From Ruminococcus flavefaciens (lineage in GTDB: Bacteria; Bacillota; Clostridia; Oscillospirales; Ruminococcaceae), in assembly GCA_004554385.1 (NCBI GenBank), contig SFMO01000011.1, forward strand, positions 1 to 6,135: DNA of 6,135 nt, written 5' to 3'. Position numbers and translations under genes: made by a program. Below the pieces are notes generated by a model that worked only from the letters and a program-made list of their open reading frames with translations, did not search any database and was not told the origin of the DNA. The first letter of the stretch is position 1. The number at the start of each line of letters is the position of its first letter. This document shows, piece by piece, positions 1 through 4,129 of the stretch.

Positions 1-163
1 AACCGAGTGCATCCTTGAGAATATCATTTGCTTTGCGAAGCTCCGCATTTTCACGCTCAAGCTCCGTAATACGCAGTTTTGCTTCATCGTCGGTCATCTG
101 ATACTTCTTAGCTTTGGCAGCGGCATTTCGCTTTGTACGCCAGTCTGAGAGTGCGTAATACTG
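1..163 (-). pseudogene. IS3-family transposase OrfA, middle fragment running off the window
   Basis: The minus strand reads without interruption from QYYALSDWRTKRNA through a coiled-coil-like heptad stretch (TDDEAKLRITELERENAELR) to KANDILKDALG and continues past the window edge. This is the second half of the helix-turn-helix OrfA of IS3-family elements, which binds the IS ends; the leucine/glutamate-rich part is the usual dimerisation zipper. The protein is nearly identical over the shared part to the OrfA start at 4721-4933, which supplies the missing N-terminus. Similarity stops at the CAG codon at 161-163, and TGA lies three codons upstream in frame, so this copy lacks its start and the first half of the HTH. 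It lies head-to-tail behind another IS end (181 onward). OrfA identity is secure; whether the downstream OrfB is intact cannot be seen. Confidence 0.85.
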
Positions 164-180
164 GTGGAATTGTCAGGAAA

Positions 181-210
181 TGTGCAGTCGGAGAATACCC
201 AAAATCTTGG
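181..210 (+). repeat. IS3-family terminal inverted repeat (right end of the leftward IS)
   Basis: The stretch starting TGTGCAGTCGG and running through ACCCAAAATCTTGG matches, with a few differences and a one-base shift, the sequence at about 4652-4684 just upstream of the other OrfA (GCAGTCG, then ACCCAAAAATCTGG). It lies about 12 bases beyond the OrfB stop codon at 222, where the right-hand end of an IS3-type element should be, and begins with the TG typical of this family. I infer it is the outer right end of the element whose OrfB tail is at 222-395. The exact terminal base and any target duplication cannot be fixed. Confidence 0.6.
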
Positions 211-221
211 ATAGGCAGGAG

Positions 222-395
222 TCAGGCGGCGTGATGAGCCAGCCCAGTTGAAGTTCTTAGTGCCACAGGTGGGAGGCCGCCTTCATTGAAGCTGTTGATC
301 CTTTGCGTATTGCAGTAGCCAAAGATGTAACGGAAGATAACAGTTTTGACTTCTTCACGCTTCATTCGGTATGTAGGTATCTGATACAGCTTTTC
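222..395 (-). pseudogene. IS3-family transposase OrfB, C-terminal fragment
   Basis: The last ~55 residues of the leftward reading frame (YQIPTYRMKREEVKTVIFRY, then IFGYCNTQRINSFNEGGLPP, ending LAHHAA) look like the end of the DDE integrase of IS3/IS150-type elements. There the region after the catalytic glutamate has a 'rY...n..R.hs...G..P' pattern (here FGYCNTQRINSFNEGGLPP). The catalytic DDE core is absent. The fragment is joined in frame to the N-terminus of the phage tape-measure protein, so one open frame of 126 codons spans 222-602. The join falls in or near KEKL (about 387-398), a short stretch that fits both partners. The product cannot transpose anything. OrfB identity is from family memory rather than a search. 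Confidence 0.75.
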
Positions 396-602
396 TTTGG
401 CAGCCTTAACCGCATCGGCGAGGAGCTTATGCTTCTGCGAGAGCAGTTCCGTATTGGTCGGATCGAGCTTGAGGAGCTTCTCCATGTCCTTGAGCTGCGT
501 CTGCGTGTTCTTGATGTTTTTATTGACACCTTCCAGTGCCTTCGACAGCTTGGTGGTATCGCCGCCGATCTCAACGGTGATGCCCTTGATTCTGTTTGCC
601 AT
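387..602 (-). pseudogene. Phage tail tape measure protein, N-terminal fragment
   Basis: The protein starts MANRIKGITVEIGGDTTKLS and continues KALEGVNKNIKNTQTQLKDM, then EKLLKLDPTNTELLSQKHKL. This is the well-known start of tape-measure proteins in Firmicute siphoviruses, which set tail length and are normally many hundreds of residues long with a coiled coil and hydrophobic stretches. Only about 72 residues remain before the frame enters IS OrfB. The ATG at 602 has a strong ribosome binding site (GAGGAGGTG, about 8 bases upstream), and a hairpin terminator (630-655) lies just before it. Its upstream neighbour in an intact phage, the tail assembly chaperone, is now about 1.7 kb away because two cargo genes sit between them. 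The same start is duplicated as a short stub at 1536-1631. Confidence 0.85.
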
Positions 603-679
603 GCGGTTTCACCTCCTCTGTGAGGGCATGAAAAAAGCAGCCCCGAAGGACTGCTCAGTGTATATTCAGTTAATGCGCT
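546..679. repeat. Direct repeat B, copy 1 (terminator plus tape-measure start)
   Basis: These 134 bases recur at 1575-1708 with about seven substitutions and no gaps (constant offset 1029). On the minus strand each copy holds, in order, the cargo-gene 3' flank, the hairpin terminator, the GGAGGTG ribosome binding site and the first codons of the tape-measure gene. Similarity ends shortly after the stop codons of two unrelated cargo genes, so the repeat forms the downstream frame of both cassettes. Confidence 0.93.
630..655 (-). terminator. Rho-independent terminator after the metallopeptidase cassette
   Basis: On the minus strand AGCAGTCC and GGGCTGCT form an eight-pair stem (one G-T pair) around a TTCG tetraloop, followed by a T run. 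It lies about 35 bases past the peptidase stop codon and just before the tape-measure ribosome binding site. It therefore ends the cargo transcript and, in an intact phage, would also lie within the tail operon between chaperone and tape measure. Confidence 0.88.
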
Positions 680-688
680 AATCAGATT

Positions 689-1447
689 TTATTTGAAATA
701 AGCAGTATCAAACGACTCGCCGTTGTTTAGCTTATCAAATAATTCTAACAACCCTTTCTGCTGATGAGTATCCATCCAAACACCTACCTCATGTTTCGCA
801 TTCAGGTATCGGAAACGCCTGTCTTCTACCGTTCCTGCATAAAATTCAGAACCTGTATCCATATCTTCGAGAGGAAGTGCGTTTTTTCCGTTATCAGTCT
901 GTTCAATCCATGCCTCCAGCCCATATTGCTCCCGATAATCATTTTGCGTGGCAAGTCCCTCATCAAACCATGTAGGAATCCCTTTCAGAGCATTTGTATT
1001 CAGGCGGGTATGCAGCTCCGCATGAGTGAGTTCATGTGCTAAAATGTCAATATTAAGGTATTCATCTGAAACAGAAATGTAGTTTTTCTTCGGATCAAAT
1101 ATTGAGGTTTTCGTATCATGATCTCCGCCGAGCTTTGAAAGAAGATTATCATCATCACAGAAAATCACAATCGTTTTAGTTGTATCGGTACACTGTAATT
1201 CTCCGAAAAACGCTCTGTCCCGTGCTAATGCATCTTCCGTGAGCTGAATCGCTTCTTTGATATTACCGGAATAGTTTTTATTCGCATAGATATGATCTGC
1301 TACCTTTTCAAAGGAACTGCGGTACGGAACTGACATTCGATAGCCTAAATCCGTAAATTGAAAAAAACAGACAGCCGCCAGCAACACCAGCAGTATCAAA
1401 GAAATACAACAGCATATTATGATTTTCTTCTTTGATTTCACTTTCAT
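689..1447 (-). CDS. Membrane-anchored HExxH zinc metallopeptidase (prophage cargo)
   Basis: A 252-residue protein beginning MKVKSKKK. A lysine-rich start is followed by a single hydrophobic segment (about residues 9-31, ICCCISLILL then VLLAAVCFF), which should be a signal anchor that leaves the rest outside the membrane. Residues 138-142 are HELTH, the HExxH zinc and catalytic motif. WFDEG follows at 160-164, and its glutamate (E163) is well placed as the third zinc ligand of a gluzincin. The rest has no obvious repeats. The ATG at 1447 is chosen because AGGAG lies eight bases upstream; the ATG at 1453 is only two bases from it. A near-consensus promoter (1507-1535) leaves a leader of about 50 bases, and a terminator follows at 630-655, making a single-gene cassette. 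Substrate is unknown: cell-wall, surface-protein or receptor processing are only possibilities. Confidence 0.8.
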   Translation of the reverse strand: MKVKSKKKIIICCCISLILLVLLAAVCFFQFTDLGYRMSVPYRSSFEKVADHIYANKNYSGNIKEAIQLTEDALARDRAFFGELQCTDTTKTIVIFCDDDNLLSKLGGDHDTKTSIFDPKKNYISVSDEYLNIDILAHELTHAELHTRLNTNALKGIPTWFDEGLATQNDYREQYGLEAWIEQTDNGKNALPLEDMDTGSEFYAGTVEDRRFRYLNAKHEVGVWMDTHQQKGLLELFDKLNNGESFDTAYFK

Positions 1448-1491
1448 GTTCATTTCTCCTGTAATTCCGATTTGTAACGAAATCACTATGC

Positions 1492-1578
1492 CTTCGCTAC
1501 ACCAGAATTATAGCACATCAAGGAGAAAAAGTCAATCAGAAAGAATCGAAATCACCTGCCCAGCGACCTCCGACCAGC
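1492..1578. repeat. Direct repeat A, copy 1 (tail-chaperone end plus promoter)
   Basis: About 87 bases matching 2305-2393. Read on the minus strand it carries the last codons of a tail-chaperone extension, its stop codon and a complete promoter. Identity is highest over the chaperone end and the promoter boxes and stops about where transcription should start, after which the metallopeptidase leader begins. Relative to copy 2 it lacks one base within the coding part, so it comes from a related but different phage gene. Confidence 0.85.
1507..1535 (-). promoter_or_regulatory. Sigma-A-type promoter of the metallopeptidase gene
   Basis: On the minus strand the -35 box TTGACT (1530-1535) and the -10 box TATAAT (1507-1512) are 17 bases apart, with TGTGC just before the -10. 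This is close to the vegetative consensus, and it sits directly behind the stub's stop codon. It should give a leader of about 50 bases before the ATG at 1447. Confidence 0.88.
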
Positions 1579-1631
1579 TTGGTAGTATCACCGCCGATCT
1601 CGACTGTGATGCCCTTGATTCTGTTTGCCAT
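1536..1631 (-). pseudogene. Tape-measure start stub fused to a tail-chaperone end
   Basis: A 31-codon open frame starts with the same MANRIKGITVEIGGDTTKL as the tape-measure protein, behind the same GGAGGTG ribosome binding site. It then changes to VGGRWAGDFDSF and stops. The second half is DNA from the end of the tail-chaperone extension (compare ADFDEF at 2350), read in a different frame because one base is missing. The join lies in or next to a shared GCTG (tape measure AAGCTGTCGAAGG, chaperone GGCTGGTCGGAGG), suggesting microhomology-based recombination. It marks the seam between two cargo cassettes and probably has no function of its own. Confidence 0.85.
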
Positions 1632-1708
1632 GCGGTTTCACCTCCTCCGTGAGGGCATGAAAAAAGCAGCCCCGAAGGACTGCTCAGTGTATATTCAGTA
1701 AATCCGCT
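1575..1708. repeat. Direct repeat B, copy 2 (terminator plus tape-measure start)
   Basis: Second copy of the 134-base repeat at 546-679, carrying the terminator, ribosome binding site and first 17-19 codons of the tape-measure gene downstream of the isochorismatase-like gene. It joins repeat A copy 1 within the stub at about 1575-1578. Confidence 0.93.
1659..1684 (-). terminator. Rho-independent terminator after the isochorismatase-like cassette
   Basis: Identical hairpin to the one at 630-655: eight-pair stem, TTCG loop and T run on the minus strand. It lies about 30 bases beyond the stop codon at 1712 and should insulate this cassette from the next one. Confidence 0.88.
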
Positions 1709-1711
1709 TTT

Positions 1712-2260
1712 TTATATATCAGCTGTTGTTATTTTGGATTGCAAGAGTTGGATTGCTTGTTCAACAGTAATTATCTTTGCATAACGTGTTCCCCACATAA
1801 ATTCGTTATAATACTTGTAAGCGGTTTCTTTATCAAAATAGGGATTATCATACGTTGAGTTTGTGTATGATGGAACAATTATGTTGAACCCTTTTTCAAA
1901 TCCGCTTTTAATTGTTGCATCCATGCAATAATCTGTTGAAACGCCGACTGTTATAATATCCTTTTCCCCTTTAGAGAGAAGGTATTCTGTTAATCCTGTC
2001 ATAGGATGAAAAGCACTGTTCACATTCTTTTCAAAACGCTTTTCACTGCTTTTCGGTGCAAATTCCTCATATATTTCATAGTTATCCGCAGATTTATCGA
2101 GATCAGTTCCCGGGCCGTCATCATGCTGAACATATACGACTTCAACCTGATTCTCTCTCGCTATAGTGATTAACTGCTTTATATTTTTTCGCACAGTTTC
2201 AAATAAATATAGTCTTTCGTCAAAACAGCCCTTTTGCGTATCTACAACTAACAGTATCAT
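1712..2260 (-). CDS. Isochorismatase-family cysteine hydrolase (prophage cargo)
   Basis: A 182-residue protein, a normal full length for the isochorismatase-like alpha/beta hydrolase family. The family triad is visible: D7 in LLVVDTQKG, K78 in RFEKNVNSAF and C112 in ITVGVSTDYCMDAT, the last being the classic nucleophile segment after a buried beta strand. Family members hydrolyse isochorismate, nicotinamide, N-carbamoyl compounds or other amides, and the substrate cannot be read from these motifs. The metal-site histidines expected of a nicotinamidase are not evident, so I would not call it pncA. It should be cytoplasmic. The ATG at 2260 is chosen because AGGAG lies six bases upstream. The gene has its own promoter (2321-2349) and terminator (1659-1684) and sits between the tail chaperone and a duplicated tape-measure stub. 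Confidence 0.88.
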   Translation of the reverse strand: MILLVVDTQKGCFDERLYLFETVRKNIKQLITIARENQVEVVYVQHDDGPGTDLDKSADNYEIYEEFAPKSSEKRFEKNVNSAFHPMTGLTEYLLSKGEKDIITVGVSTDYCMDATIKSGFEKGFNIIVPSYTNSTYDNPYFDKETAYKYYNEFMWGTRYAKIITVEQAIQLLQSKITTADI

Positions 2261-2304
2261 CAATTTCTCCTTAATCTCTGCGTTTTAGAAGAGAAAGTTC
2301 CGTG

Positions 2305-2393
2305 CTTCCTCTATACCAGAATTATAGCACAGAAGCCAGAAAAAGTCAATCAGAATTCATCAAAGTCCGCCTGCCCAGCGACCTCCGACCAGC
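2305..2393. repeat. Direct repeat A, copy 2 (tail-chaperone end plus promoter)
   Basis: Partner of 1492-1578. This copy is in its native setting: the chaperone extension runs into it in frame, stops at 2350, and the promoter follows at once. Similarity to copy 1 fades at about 2306-2314, near the predicted transcription start, where the two cargo leaders begin to differ. Confidence 0.85.
2321..2349 (-). promoter_or_regulatory. Sigma-A-type promoter of the isochorismatase-like gene
   Basis: On the minus strand TTGACT (2344-2349) and TATAAT (2321-2326) are 17 bases apart. The -35 box directly abuts the TGA stop of the tail-chaperone extension. The leader to the ATG at 2260 is about 50 bases. 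The boxes and much of the spacer match the promoter at 1507-1535. Confidence 0.88.
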
Positions 2394-2545
2394 CGTCATA
2401 TTCGTCATTTTCCTTTTCGGTGAACATATCGTTGATTAAACCTATCGTAAGCATATCCAGCTCGGTCATTGTCAGGCCGAGCTGTTTGCATCTCAATAGG
2501 AATAATGGAGTTGTCATCGGGCGGTCAGTTTTTCGATGTTTTTTT
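2350..2545 (-). CDS. Tail assembly chaperone C-terminal extension, reached by frameshift
   Basis: About 64 codons from the A-run (KKHRKTDRPMTTPLFLLRCK, then LGLTMTELDMLTIGLINDMF, ending AGQADFDEF). Firmicute siphoviruses typically carry such an extension between chaperone and tape measure, made as a fusion by ribosomal frameshifting, equivalent to the T part of lambda gpG-T. No ribosome binding site precedes the internal ATG in RPMTTP, which argues against separate initiation. The frame is +1 (or -2) relative to the chaperone. The A of the terminal TGA is the base next to the cargo promoter's -35 box. Further upstream this frame stays open to 2838 only as an out-of-frame shadow of the chaperone. 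Confidence 0.75.
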
Positions 2546-2822
2546 ACATTCTGCCTGTGTCTCCACGTTGAGTCCCCACAGTTCAATGAGCTGCGGCAGC
2601 ACCTCGTATATTGAGAATGTGTTGAATTGCTCCAACCAGTCATCGGGATTGTCCGGTACGTTCTCCGGATCAGCGTGCTTCGCCATGATGTATGCGATAT
2701 TCTCAAATACTTCAAGGCTCTAAATGTCGAGGTTAGAGCCTTCCTCGTCACCCTCTTGCACAGAGGTTTGAAGCGCAGCGAAATCCTTGTAGATGTCCCT
2801 GCGGAACTTGATGCGGTAAAGG
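2525..2822 (-). pseudogene. Phage tail assembly chaperone, 5' truncated, with an in-frame amber codon
   Basis: The frame reads FRRDIYKDFAALQTSVQEGD, then EEGSNLDI, a TAG at 2720-2722, then SLEVFENIAYIMAKHADPEN, FSIYEVLPQLIELWGLNVET and QAECKKTSKN before TGA at 2525. I recognise it as a tail assembly chaperone of Firmicute siphoviruses, which coats the tape-measure protein during tail assembly. The protein sense continues across the TAG, so a glutamine (CAG) codon has probably mutated. Its own start is missing: the frame enters from the portal gene in frame. A seven-A run before the stop gives access to the extension at 2350-2545. With amber codon and lost N-terminus it is very likely non-functional. 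Confidence 0.75.
2539..2545 (-). promoter_or_regulatory. A7 slippery run for chaperone frameshifting
   Basis: On the minus strand the codons TGT-AAA-AAA-ACA contain seven consecutive As. Pausing on AAA-AAA and moving +1, or moving -2 from the second AAA, puts the ribosome into the extension frame, while the zero frame stops at 2525 five codons later. Conserved frameshifting between tail chaperone genes is well established. The +1/-2 direction is less common than -1, so a one-base length change of the run is an alternative. Confidence 0.6.
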
Positions 2823-2823
2823 C

Positions 2824-3010
2824 AAGGCACAGCAGCAATCGCCTCCGACAGCACTCTCACGCAGGCGTAAACTGCGATGATCTGCATTGCCGTGCGGTCG
2901 TTGACACGCTTGCCTGCGTGTGTCCGTCCGAAGAAATAACTGTAGGACGGCGAATCGTAGCTGTCCTTCGGCTTGTCCCTCGACCGGAACAGTCCGCTGA
3001 AAATGCCCAT
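2824..3010 (-). pseudogene. HK97-type phage portal protein, N-terminal fragment
   Basis: The protein starts MGIFSGLFRSRDKPKDSYDS and reaches VNDRTAMQIIAVYACVRVLS and EAIAAVP. This is the characteristic start of HK97-family portal proteins, in which a short basic head leads to the 'a..i.aVyaCvrvisea.a.lPl' helix. The portal forms the DNA-entry ring of the capsid and is normally around 400 residues. Only about 62 remain before the frame continues, without a stop, into tail-chaperone sequence. The ATG at 3010 has AGGAG eight bases upstream; a start further upstream would run through the opposing promoter and is not credible. The protease, capsid, connector and major tail genes that normally follow are missing. 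Confidence 0.85.
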
Positions 3011-3058
3011 GTGCATCACTCCTTTCGTTGACTTTTTGTATGGGCTTGTGGTATAATA
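2994..3058. repeat. Direct repeat C, copy 1 (portal start plus opposing promoter)
   Basis: About 65 bases matching 3379-3445. On the minus strand it holds the first codons and ribosome binding site of portal; on the plus strand the same DNA holds a promoter firing away from portal. Copies differ at a few positions and by one or two bases in length around the ribosome binding site. Similarity stops just past the -10 box. Confidence 0.85.
3028..3057 (+). promoter_or_regulatory. Promoter of the 79-residue cargo gene
   Basis: TTGACT (3028-3033) and TATAAT (3052-3057) are separated by 18 bases. It points away from portal and begins only a few bases upstream of the portal ribosome binding site on the other strand, so polymerase here could interfere with portal leader transcription. 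The leader to the ATG at 3087 is short, about 23 bases. Confidence 0.82.
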
Positions 3059-3086
3059 ATGATGAAAAATCTCAGGAGAAATTATT

Positions 3087-3326
3087 ATGAACAGATTAAT
3101 TACGAAGTTGCTCAAAAAGCTACATCTCTATAAAAGAAAAGGAAATTCGACTATCGCTCTTATAGGTGAGGGAAAACAGTCTGTAAAAGTCTGTGATATC
3201 ATCAACGGGAAACCTCATGTAACACAGAATGAATATGGCGATACCATTGAATTTGTTCTCAAGTACTCATTATTTCGCAAAGAAATAAAGCGATACGATA
3301 AAAACACTTTCAAAGAAATAAAATGA
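3087..3326 (+). CDS. Small basic protein of unknown function (prophage cargo)
   Basis: A 79-residue protein that I do not recognise. It begins with a lysine-rich, amphipathic-looking stretch (LITKLLKKLHLYKRK, residues 4-18). A short beta-rich middle follows (STIALIGEGKQSVKVCDIIN, then GDTIEFVLKYSLF), and the tail is basic. By count it carries 18 Lys/Arg against 8 Asp/Glu, so it is strongly cationic; it has one cysteine (C36) and no membrane segment. The ATG has AGGAG eight bases upstream. Promoter at 3028-3057 and hairpin at 3334-3369 make it a self-contained cassette, read opposite to the phage genes. Base composition is visibly more AT-rich than portal or terminase. DNA- or RNA-binding is possible from its charge, but that is inference only. 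Confidence 0.75.
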   Translation: MNRLITKLLKKLHLYKRKGNSTIALIGEGKQSVKVCDIINGKPHVTQNEYGDTIEFVLKYSLFRKEIKRYDKNTFKEIK

Positions 3327-3333
3327 ATACTAT

Positions 3334-3369
3334 GGCAGCCCCTCCGCACAGAAGGGCTGCCGTTCGTTT
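3334..3369 (+). terminator. Hairpin terminator after the 79-residue cargo gene
   Basis: GGCAGCCC (3334-3341) and GGGCTGCC (3354-3361) form a perfect eight-pair stem with a 12-base loop, followed by GTTCGTTT, a weak T tail. It starts eight bases after the TGA at 3324-3326. The stem is symmetric but the T tail suits the plus strand better. Confidence 0.75.
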
Positions 3370-3395
3370 CAGATGTTGCCGCTGAAAATACCCAT
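3369..3395 (-). pseudogene. Portal start stub
   Basis: Behind a portal-like ribosome binding site (GAAAGGATC) the minus strand reads MGIFSGNI and stops. The first six codons match the true portal start at 3010, then sequence diverges into the terminator of the upstream cassette. It is the seam between the two rightward cargo cassettes, the counterpart of the tape-measure stub at 1536-1631. Confidence 0.75.
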
Positions 3396-3445
3396 GTGCA
3401 TCAGATCCTTTCGGTTGACTTTTTCTATGGGCTTATGATATAATC
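3379..3445. repeat. Direct repeat C, copy 2 (portal stub plus opposing promoter)
   Basis: Partner of 2994-3058, containing the portal stub start on the minus strand and the promoter of the next cargo gene on the plus strand. Confidence 0.85.
3415..3444 (+). promoter_or_regulatory. Promoter of the second rightward cargo gene
   Basis: TTGACT (3415-3420) and TATAAT (3439-3444) are 18 bases apart. The spacer is nearly the same as in the promoter at 3028-3057. The leader to the ATG at 3487 is about 35 bases. Confidence 0.82.
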
Positions 3446-3486
3446 AAAGAAAAATAGTCATAATACAATTCTTTATGGAGGTTAAA

Positions 3487-4114
3487 ATGAACCCTATAAT
3501 TGAAAGCTTTTTTATCCCCGATACATCTCAAAAAGTTGTATTACTTGGGGGAAGATGGTGAAAAAAGAACAAAAGAAGCTCTTCGGCAAGCTACACTTGC
3601 TCCAGTTCCACTTGCTACTGTTTTTGCGTACATAAATGAATTTTTAAACTATATTGTTGACTTTCCTATTGCCGCTGAAAAATCTGGAGATATTATTTTG
3701 GAAGGAAAGAAAGAAGATGTTATCGGTCATGGCATCTGGATAAAAAATGAATATCAATGGAAGCCACAGTCTAATAAACCGCCGTATCTAAGCAATGATC
3801 CCAAATATGAGGCAATTCAAAAATACTTCAACTTTTCTTTTCAGAAAGATATAGTTTGGATAAAATTCACAAAAGACGGCTATGTTGGTGTTGTTTGTGA
3901 CAGTTCGGATATTAATCATTCTTATAGCAACACTTCCGGAAAGCTAATTAGGAGCATAAATCAAGAATGGGATACTAAGAATCTGTTCGTTTTTCCAATT
4001 ACCGGAGCAATGACAAAATATAAAAAACGCAAACAGATTGAAACCGGCATTGGTCAATATCTCATTAGCAAAAGTGTCCCAATAATTGACTTCTATTCCC
4101 ATAATAATTTTTGA
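3487..4114 (+). CDS. Unknown ~208-residue cargo protein with an apparent frameshift near its start
   Basis: The ATG at 3487 has a good ribosome binding site (GGAGG, six bases upstream) and reads MNPIIESFF, but that frame ends 25 codons in at a TGA. A long frame offset by +1 is open from a TTG at 3500 (after an in-frame TAA) to 4114. Removing one T from the six-T run at 3508-3513 joins them as MNPIIESFLSPIHLKKLYYL, which reads naturally. The body (LYYLGEDGEKRTKEALRQAT, then later IWIKNEYQW, DIVWIKFTKDGYVGVVCDSS and ISKSVPIIDFYSHNNF) matches no family I recognise. It has no membrane segment and is rich in aromatic and lysine residues. It ends 15 bases from the convergent terminase stop, with no hairpin in between. 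TTG initiation, a real mutation, a sequencing error or slippage are all possible. Confidence 0.6.
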
Positions 4115-4129
4115 GAGCAATTTCACCAA

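Noticed and set aside
303..681. Plus-strand open frames opposite tape measure and the terminator
   Set aside because: They are mirror frames of a clear tape-measure/OrfB coding region and a hairpin, with no ribosome binding site or recognisable protein pattern.
1448..1486. Metallopeptidase start at 1486 or 1453
   Set aside because: AGGAG lies eight bases before the ATG at 1447; it is only two bases from 1453, and the 1486 start would be a non-ATG codon upstream of it.
1712..2260. Nicotinamidase (pncA)
   Set aside because: The catalytic triad fits the whole isochorismatase superfamily, but the Asp-His metal-ligand pattern of nicotinamidases is not evident, so only the family level is supported.
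2350..2838. A single 162-codon protein starting at 2838
   Set aside because: Only the last ~64 codons resemble a phage protein. Before the A7 run the Ser/Thr/Arg-rich sequence is the chaperone gene read out of frame.
3011..3115. Portal start upstream of 3010
   Set aside because: The extra residues would be encoded by the opposing promoter and the start of the next cargo gene, with no ribosome binding site; MGIFSGLF at 3010 has AGGAG at good spacing and a matching stub elsewhere.
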